Of a stretch of 64,000 bases of DNA, positions 33,659 to 43,600 are shown in pieces. A program made the translations under genes and the position numbers. Source of the DNA: CAVQGZ01 sp942491665 (GTDB lineage Bacteria > Actinomycetota > Actinomycetes > Jiangellales > Jiangellaceae); NCBI GenBank assembly GCA_942491665.1, contig CALOBR010000012.1, positions 62,001 through 126,000 of the forward strand, given 5' to 3'. Numbering within the stretch: position 1 is the first letter of the stretch; each line of letters opens with the position of its first letter. A model generated the notes under the pieces. The model saw only the letters and a list, made by a program, of their open reading frames with translations, made no database searches and had not been told where the DNA came from.

Positions 33659-34633
33659 TCAGCGCAGCGGGGGACGCGGCACGTCGTCGGGGAACATCGA
33701 CGACGGCTCGGCCACCGTCGCCTCGATGCGCGCCATCTCGTCCGCGGTGAGCGTCAGGCCCGTGGCGGCAACCGAGCTGCGGATGGTGGCCGGACGGGTG
33801 CTTCCCGGGATGGGGACGACGGTCGGCGACCGATCGAGCAGCCAGGCGAGAACCACCTGCTGGGCAGTGGCGTCGTGCTCCGCAGCGATCTCGACCAGCA
33901 CGGCGAAGCGCGACCCGACGTCGGCGGCGTCGCTGGCTCCGCCCAGCGGCGACCAGGGCAAGAAGGCCACCCCGGCAGCCGCGCACGTCGCCATCACGTC
34001 GGAGTCGGCCCGGTAGCGGGGCGAGAACTCGTTCTGCACCGACACGATCCCCGACCCTGCCGTGGGTGAGCCGATCGCACCGGGGAGTCCGGCCACCTCG
34101 AAGGCCACGTCGAGTTCGGTGCCGATCACGTTCGAGACGCCGACCATGCGGACGAGCCCGTCCTGCTGCAGCGCGAGCAGGTTGCCGATCTGCTCGGCCA
34201 CGGGGATGGCAGGGTCGAGCCGGTGCAGCTGGTACAGGTCGATGACGTCGGTGCCCAGGGCCAGCAGCGAGGCCTCGCAGGCCCGGCGAAGCCCGGCGGC
34301 GGAGGCGTCGCGCCCCCAGACCTCACCCGGTGAGCGTGTGATGCCGCCCTTGGTGGTGAGGAGCACTCGGTCGCGGTCCTCGCTCGACGCCCCCCAACCG
34401 CGCAGGGCCTCGCCTACCAGGGCCTCGTTGTGGCCCACCGCATCCCAGGCCGGGGCGTAGATGTTCGCGGTGTCGAGCAGTGTGACACCCGCGTCGAGGG
34501 CGGCGTGCACAGTGGCCAGGGCGTCGTCGCGGCGCTCGACCATGCGCCCCTTGGACAGCGGCATGCAGCCCAGCCCGATCGCAGAGACGGTGCGCTCGCC
34601 GATGCGGCGCTGGGGCAGCGTGGGGATGCTCAT
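33659..34633 (-). CDS. Aldo/keto reductase
   Basis: 324 residues from ATG 34633. The catalytic tetrad is visible: Asp in LLDTANIY (D and Y), Lys in TTKGG, His in YQLHRLD. NADPH-binding features are at VPIPGSTRPATIRSS. Family reductases act on aldehydes, ketones or sugars; the substrate is not deducible. It converges with the penicillin acylase gene (39 bp apart) and follows no obvious operon partner; the histidine kinase stop is 83 bp upstream. Confidence 0.88.
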   Translation of the reverse strand: MSIPTLPQRRIGERTVSAIGLGCMPLSKGRMVERRDDALATVHAALDAGVTLLDTANIYAPAWDAVGHNEALVGEALRGWGASSEDRDRVLLTTKGGITRSPGEVWGRDASAAGLRRACEASLLALGTDVIDLYQLHRLDPAIPVAEQIGNLLALQQDGLVRMVGVSNVIGTELDVAFEVAGLPGAIGSPTAGSGIVSVQNEFSPRYRADSDVMATCAAAGVAFLPWSPLGGASDAADVGSRFAVLVEIAAEHDATAQQVVLAWLLDRSPTVVPIPGSTRPATIRSSVAATGLTLTADEMARIEATVAEPSSMFPDDVPRPPLR

Positions 34634-34716
34634 GTCCTCGAGTCTGCCGAACCTCAGGCTCCGGCGCCTCGCAACTCGGCTTGTGCCCACCGGCACGCCG
34701 CCCACGTCATTGCGGG

Positions 34717-36084
34717 CTAGTCACCGCCGGGTCCGGGCAGCGTCATGGCGACGACGGCTCCGCCGTCCGGGTGGTTGCGGGCGTCCACGGCGCCGCCGTT
34801 GCGCTGGGCGACGTCCTTGACGATGGCCAGCCCCAGCCCCGACCCGGGCGTGCTGCGAGCGGAGTCGGCACGGTAGAAGCGCGCGAAGACGTGCGGCAGG
34901 TCGTCGGCGGCGAAGCCGGGGCCATGGTCGCGCACCGCCACCTCGACCGCCCCCGCGGCGGTGCGGGACATGGCGATCTCGACGGGACCGTCGGAGCGGT
35001 CGAACTTGACCGCGTTCGTGAGCAGGTTCACCAGCGCGCGGCGCACCTGGTCGGGGCGTGCCATTGCCTCGACGCCGCCCGGGTCGGACGAGACCACGAC
35101 CCGACCCCGATCGTGGGTCGGCAGCCGCCGGACGGCTTCGTCGAGCAGCGTCCGCACGTCGACCGTCTGCGCGGGCTCTGCGGCGTCGGCCACCCCGGCC
35201 AGGTCGACCAGCGCGTTGACGAGCCGGGTGAGCTCCTGGGACTCTGCGATCACGTCGTCGGCGATCTGCTCGCGCGTGGCCGGGTCGAGGTCGGGGTGAC
35301 GCTTGAGCACCTCGGCGTTGGACAAGATGCTGGTGATCGGGGTGCGCAGCTCGTGGCCGGCGTCGTCGACCAGGCGCTGCTGAGCCGACTGCGAGGCACC
35401 GAGGGCGGCGAGCATCTCGTCGAAGGCCCGCGAGAGACGTCCGGCCTCGTCCGGCTGCTCGGTACGCACGTCGACCGACAGGTCGCCGGTGCTGCTCACG
35501 TGCTCGGCCGCCGACGTCAACCGGCTCAGCGGTGCCACGAGGCGACCGGCGATGAACCAGCCCGCCAGCGCCGCCAGGGCGGCGACGGCCCCACCGATCA
35601 CGGCGAAGCGCGTCAGCAGGGCGGCCAGCACGCGGGACTGCTCGCTGGCGTCGGCCGCCAGCACCAGCACGGCGTCTGGGCCGAGCGGACGGGCCAGCCC
35701 GCGGTAGGGCGCGCCGTCCACCTCGGTCGTGAACGTCACGACGTCGCCGGCTCGGGCAGCGTCGACGACCTGCGAGGCCACGCTGACCTGGGCGGGACCG
35801 GAGAGCATCGTCACGGTGCCGTCGTCGCGGTACACCTGGGCGACCAGGGTGTCGTCGAGGCGCAGCCGGCTGGGTATGCGTGGTCCGCTACTTGGGCCCC
35901 CCGGGCCGGGCCTGAGAGATGACCCCCGCTCGTCGACGGCTACGCGCGCCGTCGCCGCCAGCGCGCGGTCGAGCTCGGCGTAGATCTGCGTGCGGGTGGT
36001 CTGCAGCGCCGCCAGCGCAACGACGACGCTGGCCAGGCTGACCACGACCGCGAGCACGATGGTGATGCGTGCGCGAAAGCTCAC
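34717..36084 (-). CDS. Sensor histidine kinase (MprB-like)
   Basis: 455 residues: an N-terminal helix (8-30), an extracytoplasmic sensor of about 130 residues, a second helix near 160-185, HAMP, HisKA with His244 in DDAGHELRTPI, and HATPase_c (NLLTNAVKF, DHGPGFAADDL, GSGLGLAIVKDV). The layout is that of MprB-type envelope-stress kinases. It is 4 bp downstream of its response regulator, forming a two-component operon. The likely target includes the divergent secreted protein at 36981, whose promoter region bears OmpR-type repeats. Confidence 0.9.
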   Translation of the reverse strand: MSFRARITIVLAVVVSLASVVVALAALQTTRTQIYAELDRALAATARVAVDERGSSLRPGPGGPSSGPRIPSRLRLDDTLVAQVYRDDGTVTMLSGPAQVSVASQVVDAARAGDVVTFTTEVDGAPYRGLARPLGPDAVLVLAADASEQSRVLAALLTRFAVIGGAVAALAALAGWFIAGRLVAPLSRLTSAAEHVSSTGDLSVDVRTEQPDEAGRLSRAFDEMLAALGASQSAQQRLVDDAGHELRTPITSILSNAEVLKRHPDLDPATREQIADDVIAESQELTRLVNALVDLAGVADAAEPAQTVDVRTLLDEAVRRLPTHDRGRVVVSSDPGGVEAMARPDQVRRALVNLLTNAVKFDRSDGPVEIAMSRTAAGAVEVAVRDHGPGFAADDLPHVFARFYRADSARSTPGSGLGLAIVKDVAQRNGGAVDARNHPDGGAVVAMTLPGPGGD

Positions 36085-36088
36085 GACG

Positions 36089-36820
36089 TCATCCTTCGCG
36101 CGCGACGTAGCCGACGCCGCGCACGGTGTGCAGCAGCCGCGGCTCGCCGTCGCTCTCGGTCTTGGCCCGCAGGTATCCCATGTAGACGGTGAGGTTCTTG
36201 GAGTCGGGGCCGAAGTCGTAACCCCAGATTCGTTCGTGGATCGTCGTGCGGTCGAGCACGATGCCGGCGTTGCGCACCAGTAGCTCGATCAGGTCGAACT
36301 CGGTCTTGGTCAGGTCGATCTCCCTCTCGCCCCGCCACGCGCGGCGCTGGGACGGGCTCACCCGCAGGTCGGCCAGGGTCAAGGAGTCGTCGGCCGGGGG
36401 TGCGCTGCCGGCGGCGACGGGCTCGACGCGCCGCAAGAGAGCCCGGAGTCGCGCCAGCAGCTCGGCGAGCGCGAACGGCTTGGACATGAAGTCGTCGGCT
36501 CCCGCGTCCAAGCCCTGGACACGGTCGGTCACCTCGTTGCGCGCGGTGAGCACCAGGATCGGCGTCCGGTCGCCGCGAGCTCGCAGCACCTGGCAGACGG
36601 TGATGCCGTCGATGGTGGGCAGCCCGAGGTCGAGGATGACGGCGTCCGGACGATGCTGCTCGACGCCCGCCAGGGCCTCGACGCCATCGGCGGCAGCGAG
36701 CGCCTCGTACCCCTCCAGCGTGATCGCCCGAGTGACGGCGTCGCGCAGGGCCCGGTCGTCGTCGACGACGAGGACGCGGGAGCGGTCGAGCACTCCTCCA
36801 TTGTGGTCGTCCGGCTGCAT
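36089..36820 (-). CDS. OmpR-family response regulator (MprA-like)
   Basis: 243 residues. Receiver domain: VLVVDDD acidic pocket, phospho-acceptor Asp64 in VILDLGLP, Lys in SKPF. Winged helix: LTKTEFDLIELLVRNAG and SKNLTVYMGYLRAKTE. It pairs with the kinase downstream (4-bp gap). I use ATG 36820; GTG 36793 would begin at LDRSRVLVV but its GGAGG is only one base away, too near to act as a ribosome site. The gene is divergent from the Gly-rich secreted protein gene, with four 10-11-bp repeats between, so autoregulation is likely. Confidence 0.88.
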   Translation of the reverse strand: MQPDDHNGGVLDRSRVLVVDDDRALRDAVTRAITLEGYEALAAADGVEALAGVEQHRPDAVILDLGLPTIDGITVCQVLRARGDRTPILVLTARNEVTDRVQGLDAGADDFMSKPFALAELLARLRALLRRVEPVAAGSAPPADDSLTLADLRVSPSQRRAWRGEREIDLTKTEFDLIELLVRNAGIVLDRTTIHERIWGYDFGPDSKNLTVYMGYLRAKTESDGEPRLLHTVRGVGYVAREG

Positions 36821-36851
36821 GCCCGGCGCCTGCGAGCAGGGCATCGGAGAG

Positions 36852-36889
36852 GTTCTTACCCAGTTCTCACCGGATTCTGGGGCGTTCTC
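36852..36889. promoter_or_regulatory. Direct repeats between two-component and secreted gene
   Basis: GTTCTTACCCA (36852-36862), GTTCTCACCGG (36863-36873), ATTCTGGGGC (36874-36883) and GTTCTCTTCC (36884-36893) are head-to-tail units of 10-11 bp, as bound by OmpR-family regulators in tandem. Placed between the divergent regulator and secreted-protein genes, they probably serve both. Confidence 0.65.
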
Positions 36890-36980
36890 TTCCCTGCGCC
36901 GAGGATCTTCTTGTCTGCAGCACGGATGGTTCAGGACATGTCGCGGACCGTCCGCGAGAGCAGGAGCGAAGGAGACAACG

Positions 36981-37595
36981 ATGATGTGGACGAAACGAAC
37001 AGTGGCTGTTGCGGCGGTTGCGGGGATGGCCGCGGCGGGCCTCGCCGGGGTGGCGGTGGCATCGGGCGAGGCGGGGTCGGGAGCCGACGACAAGCTGGAG
37101 GGCCTGGTGTCCGACGGCACGGTGACCCAGGAGGACGCGGATGCGTTCGCACGGGTGCAGGACGAGTTTCAGGCCGACCGCGAGGAGCGGCGGGCCGAGA
37201 ACCAGGCCGAGCGCGAGCAACACATGGCTGAGCTCGCCGAGGCTGCCGGGGTAAGCGTCGACGACCTCACCGAGCGGATGCGAGCGGGTGAGACGCTCAA
37301 CGAGATCGCCGGCGACAACGCGTCCGCCGTCAGCGACCTGCTCGTGGCACGCGCCCAGGAGCGGTTGGCGGAGGCTCAGCAGCGGCTGAGCGAGGCCGAG
37401 ACCGAGATTCCGGACCGGGTCGCGGCCTTCATGGACGGCGAGGGACGCGGCATGGGTGCCGGCTACGGCGGTGGACCCGGACACGGACGTGGCGGTCCGG
37501 GCGGGCACGGCGGCGGCCCCGGCGAAGGAGCCGGCGGCTTCGGCGGCGGGATGACCGGCGGCCAGGGCGCAGGCTACGGATCGAGCAACGCCTGA
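36981..37595 (+). CDS. Secreted Gly-rich protein with acidic helical region
   Basis: 204 residues. A signal peptide (about 1-29, AVASG at the cleavage side) is followed by a helix-rich charged segment (DKLEGLVSDGTVTQEDADAF and repeated E/R/A/Q heptads, 40-150) and a C-terminal Gly/Ser-rich tail with GGG repeats. Two ATGs stand in a row; AAGGAG lies 5-10 nt before ATG 36981. Small secreted proteins of this type next to MprAB-like systems are thought to be envelope-stress products, but no family name is known to me. It is divergent from the response regulator, with the tandem repeats between. Confidence 0.68.
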   Translation: MMWTKRTVAVAAVAGMAAAGLAGVAVASGEAGSGADDKLEGLVSDGTVTQEDADAFARVQDEFQADREERRAENQAEREQHMAELAEAAGVSVDDLTERMRAGETLNEIAGDNASAVSDLLVARAQERLAEAQQRLSEAETEIPDRVAAFMDGEGRGMGAGYGGGPGHGRGGPGGHGGGPGEGAGGFGGGMTGGQGAGYGSSNA

Positions 37596-37622
37596 CCCAG
37601 GTGATCTGAGGATCAGGGCCAT

Positions 37623-37659
37623 GACGGCGGCCGGCACCGGATCGGTGTCGGCCGCTGTC
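37623..37659. terminator. Bidirectional hairpin terminator
   Basis: Bases 37623-37639 pair with 37643-37659 over 17 positions (two G-U wobbles) around the 3-nt loop gat. It sits between the Gly-rich protein stop and the stop of the giant gene, overlapping the latter, and can fold on both strands. Confidence 0.7.
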
Positions 37660-40600
37660 TACTGAGCGCGCGTCCTGCGCCGGGGGCGCGCCAGTGTCAG
37701 CACCGTCCCGGCTGCCAGCATGACCAGCGCCAGCACTGACAGGGGCAGGAGGGCCGCACCGGTGTCCGCGAGCCCACCGGTCGTCGCACCTGTCGTCACC
37801 GGCGAAGCAGGGGCCACCGGCGGAGCAGGCGTCACCGGCGTGGGAGCGGGCGGGTTCGGCTGCTGCACCGACTCGTCCGACCCGTCGGACTGGTCAGGCT
37901 CGTCCGTCCCGTCGGGCTGACCGCCACCGGCTTCGTCGTCGGCGGGGACGTCGCCGGGGCTCGAGCCCTCGTCTGCCGGCCCTGCGTCCGCGGGCAGCAC
38001 CGTCACGGCGGTCGTGCCCAGCGTGCTCAGCTCACCGTCGGAAGCACGGACGCTGACGTCGAAGACGGAACCGGCATCGTCGATCCCCGAGAACACTCGA
38101 AGCGTCTGGGCCTTGCCCTCGAGGGCGAAGGCGACGAACTCGCTGAGCGATGCCGCCTCAGCCATCGCATCGATGTCCGTGAGCAGCACGGCACGCCCGT
38201 CGGCGTCGTCGGCCAGCGTCACGGTGACCTCGTCCCCGTCGGGGTCGCTCGCCGTCACCTCGACGTCCACCGACTCACCCGCGATCACCTGCACCGACTC
38301 CGGCAGCAGCAGCTGGGGCGGGCGGTTCGGCAACGGGCGAACAGTGACCTCAACGGAGGCCGGCTCGCTGTCGAGCTCACCGTCGTTGCTGACGTAGGTG
38401 AAGGAGTCGACTCCGTCGAATCCGTCGTCGGGCGTGTAGCGCAGGTTCGGCGCGGTCCCGCTCAGCGTGCCGCTCGCCGGGCCGTTGACCACACGGAACG
38501 TCAGCGGGTCGCCGTCGGGGTCGTCGCCCTCGAGGAGCAGGTCGACCGGCTCGGCTGCCGCGGTCGTGGCGCTGATGTCGACGGCGCTGGGCGCAGCGTT
38601 GTCGACCGGCTTGTCGTCCGGTGGGTCGTGTACGACGAGCGGAAGCGTGACTGCGCCGGAGTCCCCGTCGTCGTCGGTCACCCTGACAGTCACCAGGAAC
38701 TCGCCGGCCGCACGGTAGGTGCGCTGAGCGACGAACGTGCGGTCACTGGCCGCGAGCGCCTCGCTCGTCCCGTCACCCCAGTCGACAACGGCCGTGTGCG
38801 TGTCGTCGGGGCCGGCGTCGGTGATCGTCCCCTGCAGGGCCACCGGCTGCCCGGCCTGGATCCCGTCGGTCGACGCCGGCACAGTCTGCGCCGAGGCACC
38901 AGGTGCGGCGTTGGCCACGACCACGCCGGCTTCGAGCATGGCGTCGTTCGCATCTGGGTCCGTCACCCTCAGCTGGATGCCCCCGACGAAGTCATCGCGG
39001 AACGTGAACTCCCATGTCGGGCCCGTGGACGTGGCGATCGTGGCGCCGTCGAAGTCGACCAGTGTCCAGGCGTAGTCCAGGTCGCCGCCCTCCGGGTCGG
39101 TCGAGCCCGACCCGTCGAAGGTCACCGTGTCGCCCTCCACCACCGGATCTGGGAACGAGATGTCCGGCTCCGGCGGCGCGTTCACCTCCGGCGAGCTGAC
39201 CGCTACCCGCACGGTGCCGGAGGCCGAGCCGTCCTGGGCGCGCACCTCGACCGTCACGTCGAAGACCTCCCCCGCGTCCGTCTCGGCTGCCTGGAACGTG
39301 ACGGTCGCTCGCCCCGGGTCGCCGTCGGCGATCGATGCCCGTCCTCCGGCGTCCGCCACCAGCGCGAACGCCAGCGCATCTCCGTCCAGGTCGTTGCCTG
39401 CCACCGGGATGTCGACGGACTGCCCGGGCAGCACGTCGATGCTCGCCGGCAGGTCGATCGTCGGCGCGTTCGTGACCGGCTCCGACACCTCGATCGTGAC
39501 TGTCGCCGGCTCGCTGACGAGCCCATTCGCGGTGGCGGTGAACTCGAACGAGTCCACGCCGTCGTAGCCGTCCCGCGGCGTGTAGGTGAGCGAAGGCGGG
39601 GTACCGCTCAGGTCCCCACCCGACGGCGGCGACGTGACGTCGAAGGTGACCTCGTCACCGTCCGGATCGCGGCCCGTCAACGTCACGTCGAGGGGGACTC
39701 CCGCGTCGGCCCGCAGGGTCTGGTCGTCGGCGACGGGGGGCGCGTCCTCGTCGGTGAAGGCAAAGTCCACCACTGCGGTGGCGTCAGCGCTGACCGTGAC
39801 CGGCTTGTCCTGACGGTCACCCTCGCGTTCAGCGGTGATCGCCCAGTCGCGCGGGCTGCCGTCGGACTGCAGCGGCGCGTCGTCGAACGAGTACTCACCG
39901 GCCGCGTCCGTGGAGGTCACCTGGCCCCAGGACGAGCCGACGAAGACGTCCGGCAGCGGGTCGCCGCTTGCCGCGTCCGTGACCGTTCCACTGACCGTAC
40001 CGACGCCACCGGGCGGGACGCCGAAGTCGGCGCTGATGCTGGCGCCGCAGAACCCGGTGATCTCGACGGACCCGTCGAAAAAGCCCTCGGCGCTGGCCCG
40101 CACGGTCGTGGTCAGCGGCTTGTTGAGGGGGCTGACGTCGATCTCGGTGAGCTCGTAGCGCCCGTTCGCATCGGTCAACGTGGCAGTGTTTCTGGCCGAG
40201 ACCCTCGCACCCTCGATGGGCTCGCCCGTCGCCGCGTTGAGCACGACGCCGTCGACCGAGAACCCCTCGCAGATGCGCAGCAGCTCGACGTCGAGCACGT
40301 TCGGCCGGTCGGGGAACAACGTCGTGCGCAGGTCAGTGGCGTAGTACTCCGGGTTCTGTCCGGGCTCCGGCGGATCGGTCACCTCGACGGACGCCGAGCG
40401 CTCGACGTCGACGCCGTCCTGGACGAGCAGAAAGAGCTCGTCGAACGCGTAGGTGCCGTCCGCCGCCGACTCCGTCGACACGTTGGTGAACCCGTTCGAC
40501 GTGCGCAGCCGGATGCCCTCGATCGGGTCGCCGGTGTCGACGTCGGTCACGCGCCCGGTGAGCGAGACGGGCTGTCGAGGAGGCAGCTCGACGTCCACGG

Positions 40601-43600
40601 CAAGCGGGTCGTCTCCGACCACGCCTACGGTCGTCTGGCTGACGAAGTAGCCCTGCTTGGCGACGCGCACCTCGACGTCGGCGGCCAGGGGCGGGAGTTG
40701 CCCGCGGAACGTGAGCACACCCTGGTAGAAGCCGGATGCGTCTGTCCTCGGGCGGGCCGAGGTGGCGATCTCACCGGAGAGCAGCCCGGTGACGTTCACC
40801 GACGCGGACGGCACCGGCTCCCCTGTCTCGGCGTCGGTGACCGTGCCTGAGACGGTGAGCGTGATGTCCTCCGGCTGCGGCTCCGGTCGGTTGAGCACGA
40901 TCGTCACGGGCTCACTGCGTTCACCGCAGCCGCCGAGGGCCGCCTGCTCCACGTCGGTGTCGGACTCGGAGAAGTCCAGCGGCGTGAACGCGCGGAACTG
41001 CGCCACCGTCGCGCGGTTGAACTCCCCGAGCAGCTGAGGGGTGTCGAAGTCGAAGGCGCCATCCGGTCCCGTGACCACGTCGTCCGCGCTGGCGGACTCG
41101 AGCTGCACGCGGGCGCCCTCGATGGGCTCGCCGTTCTGGTCGACCACGCGCCCGCCGGTGGCGACGCCGAAGCACTGCTCGACTAGGGGCAGGTCACCCA
41201 GGTCGGCGGTCGAGCCAACGTCGCTCGGGTCGAGCGCCAAGAAGCGGTTGACCTGCCAGAAGCCATCCCTCTGACCGGTCACTGACACCCTGGCGGGGTT
41301 GCCGGACGAGTCACTCAGCTCGATTGGTCCGTCGAACTGAACAACGCCGTCGGCAGGGCTGACCCCCGAGCCTCCCGGGCTGATGGACACGTCCACCCCG
41401 TCCAGGGGGATGCTTGTCGACACCGGTCGCTGGGGGTTGACCGGATTGGCCGTGCCGACCACCGCCCGGGCGCGGATGCCATCGGCTGTGGGTATGGCGG
41501 CCAGCGTGACGTCGAGCGCTGTGGTCTCACCGCAGGTCAGGTAGACCGGCGCCGCCCCGACGGGTTCGCCGCCACGCGCCGGGAAGAACCCACCGGCTCG
41601 GGCATCCCAGCGAATGCTCTGCGTTGTGTATCCCTCGTCGAGCGTGGCGGTCGCCGTGTACTGACCCTCCGCGTCAGTGCGGCCGAACGCGCCGCTGCGA
41701 AGCCCCGAGATGTCGACACGCGCGTCGTCGATCGGTGCGCCTGACTCGTCGGTCACGACCCCGGCGATCACCGCCTCGCACCGAGGGATCAGCGCGAAGG
41801 TCGTGGTCACCGTCAGCTCAGCGCGCTTGGTGACCGTCCCGGACGTGGCGACGATGTCGAGGGTGTAGGTGTCGTCCGGCGTCCCGCTGGGAACACGGAC
41901 CTCGACCTCGTAGCCGCGGCCGGTCAGCACGGTTCCTCGCGGAGTGATCACCTGCCACCCGTCCGGGGCGTTCTCCGCGGAGAGCTCGACCGGGACGCTG
42001 GGGCTGCCGTCGGGGGCATCGACGAAGGCGTAGGTGAATCCGTCGGTGCCCTGCTGGATTGTCGTGATGGCGGGAGCGAGTCGGATCGCCAGGTCGTCGA
42101 GCTCGGACACGGTGACCGTGGTGTCGAGCGTGGCCTCGCCACCTTGCCCATCGCTGACGGTCACCGACACCGGGTAGGGCTGGTCGAGCACGCACGCACC
42201 GCCACAGACGTCGGTCTGGACCTGCGCGCCGGTCAGCAGCACCCTGCTGCTCGTTGAGTCAGTGCCGCCGTCACCGTCGAGATCCCAGGCGATCGAACGG
42301 GGGTCGCCGTCGGGGTCCGACGACGTCACCCGCATGTCGAGCTGCTGTCCCGGGCCGAGCAGGTAGGGACCGTCAACGCTGGCGACCGGGTCACGGTTGG
42401 CGCCGCGCTCAGCCTCGACGGTGAAGGCCGCCGTCGAGGCTCCGTCTCCGGCGACCAGCGGGGCCCCCACCTCGAGCGTCCAGGACGCGGCCGACGGGAA
42501 GACGATCGTGCCCTCGCCGTCCGGGGGCAGCACGAGCGGCTGGCTGAGCACACGGGGGTCCGACCGCGTCTCGTCCACGGCTGCCCAGGACGCGCTGCCG
42601 TCGAGCGCCCGGCTGCGGTTGACGACCCGCAGGGGTTCGCCGGCGACAGGTGTGTCGTCATCGATCGTCAAGGCCGCGACGTGCGGCCCGTCGACGGGGT
42701 CGGTCGGGGACGAGCCCGGCGGGGCGTCCTGCACCAGCAGGGACGGGAGCCACGAGGTCACCATGCGGGAGACCGCCGGGATGGCCGTGGTCACCATCTT
42801 GGCCACGGCATCCGCTGTGCTCGCGATCACCGCGACGAGCCCGTCGGCACGTTGGACAGGCGGCGTGGCCGGTGGGCCGTCGACGGTGGCCGGCGCCGCG
42901 GTCGGCGGCGGCAGGGCCCGGGCGCGCACGTACATGCTGCGGTCGTCGTCGGTGCGGGCGAAGAACGCGACCCAGTGGTCGTCGGCGAACTCCGGTTGCG
43001 CGGCTGTGGCGAGCGAGTCGCCCAGGCGCAGCGAGCCGATGGTGCGGCCATCCACCGTGTCGCCCACCTGCGCGACGAGCTGTGCGGCGCTGACCCGAGG
43101 GAAGTACGGGATCGTCGCGTCGTCCGTCGGGATCAGGTCGACCGGGATGGTGTGGATGCCGTTCGCCGACGTGCCGTCGGCACTCGAGGCAACCCCGCGG
43201 ACGGCCAGCAGCAGCCGGTCACCACCGGGGCCTGCGGGCGCAACCGCACGCTGGATGAGGCTCGGGCGGTCGAGTTCGAGCTCCACGAGGTCGCTGCCGG
43301 AGACCGACGCCGGCCCCGCGACGGCGATCGGCGGCTGGTACGAGCCATCCGGACGGCGGACGGAGATCCACAGCCCGCGCTCGCCGTCGCGGTCGGCCAC
43401 AAAGGCGATGACGTCGCCGCTGTTGCTGATGTCCGCGTCACCGATGGCCTCCCAGCCGTCGACGCGGCCCTCCGCGACGACGACGCCGCCGGTGTCGAGC
43501 AGTCCTTCGCCGACCAGCACGATCGGGTCGATGAGTACCTGGAGGGGCCCGCAGACGCCCGGAAAGTCGGCGCAGTCACGTGAGATGCTGGCCCGGACCA

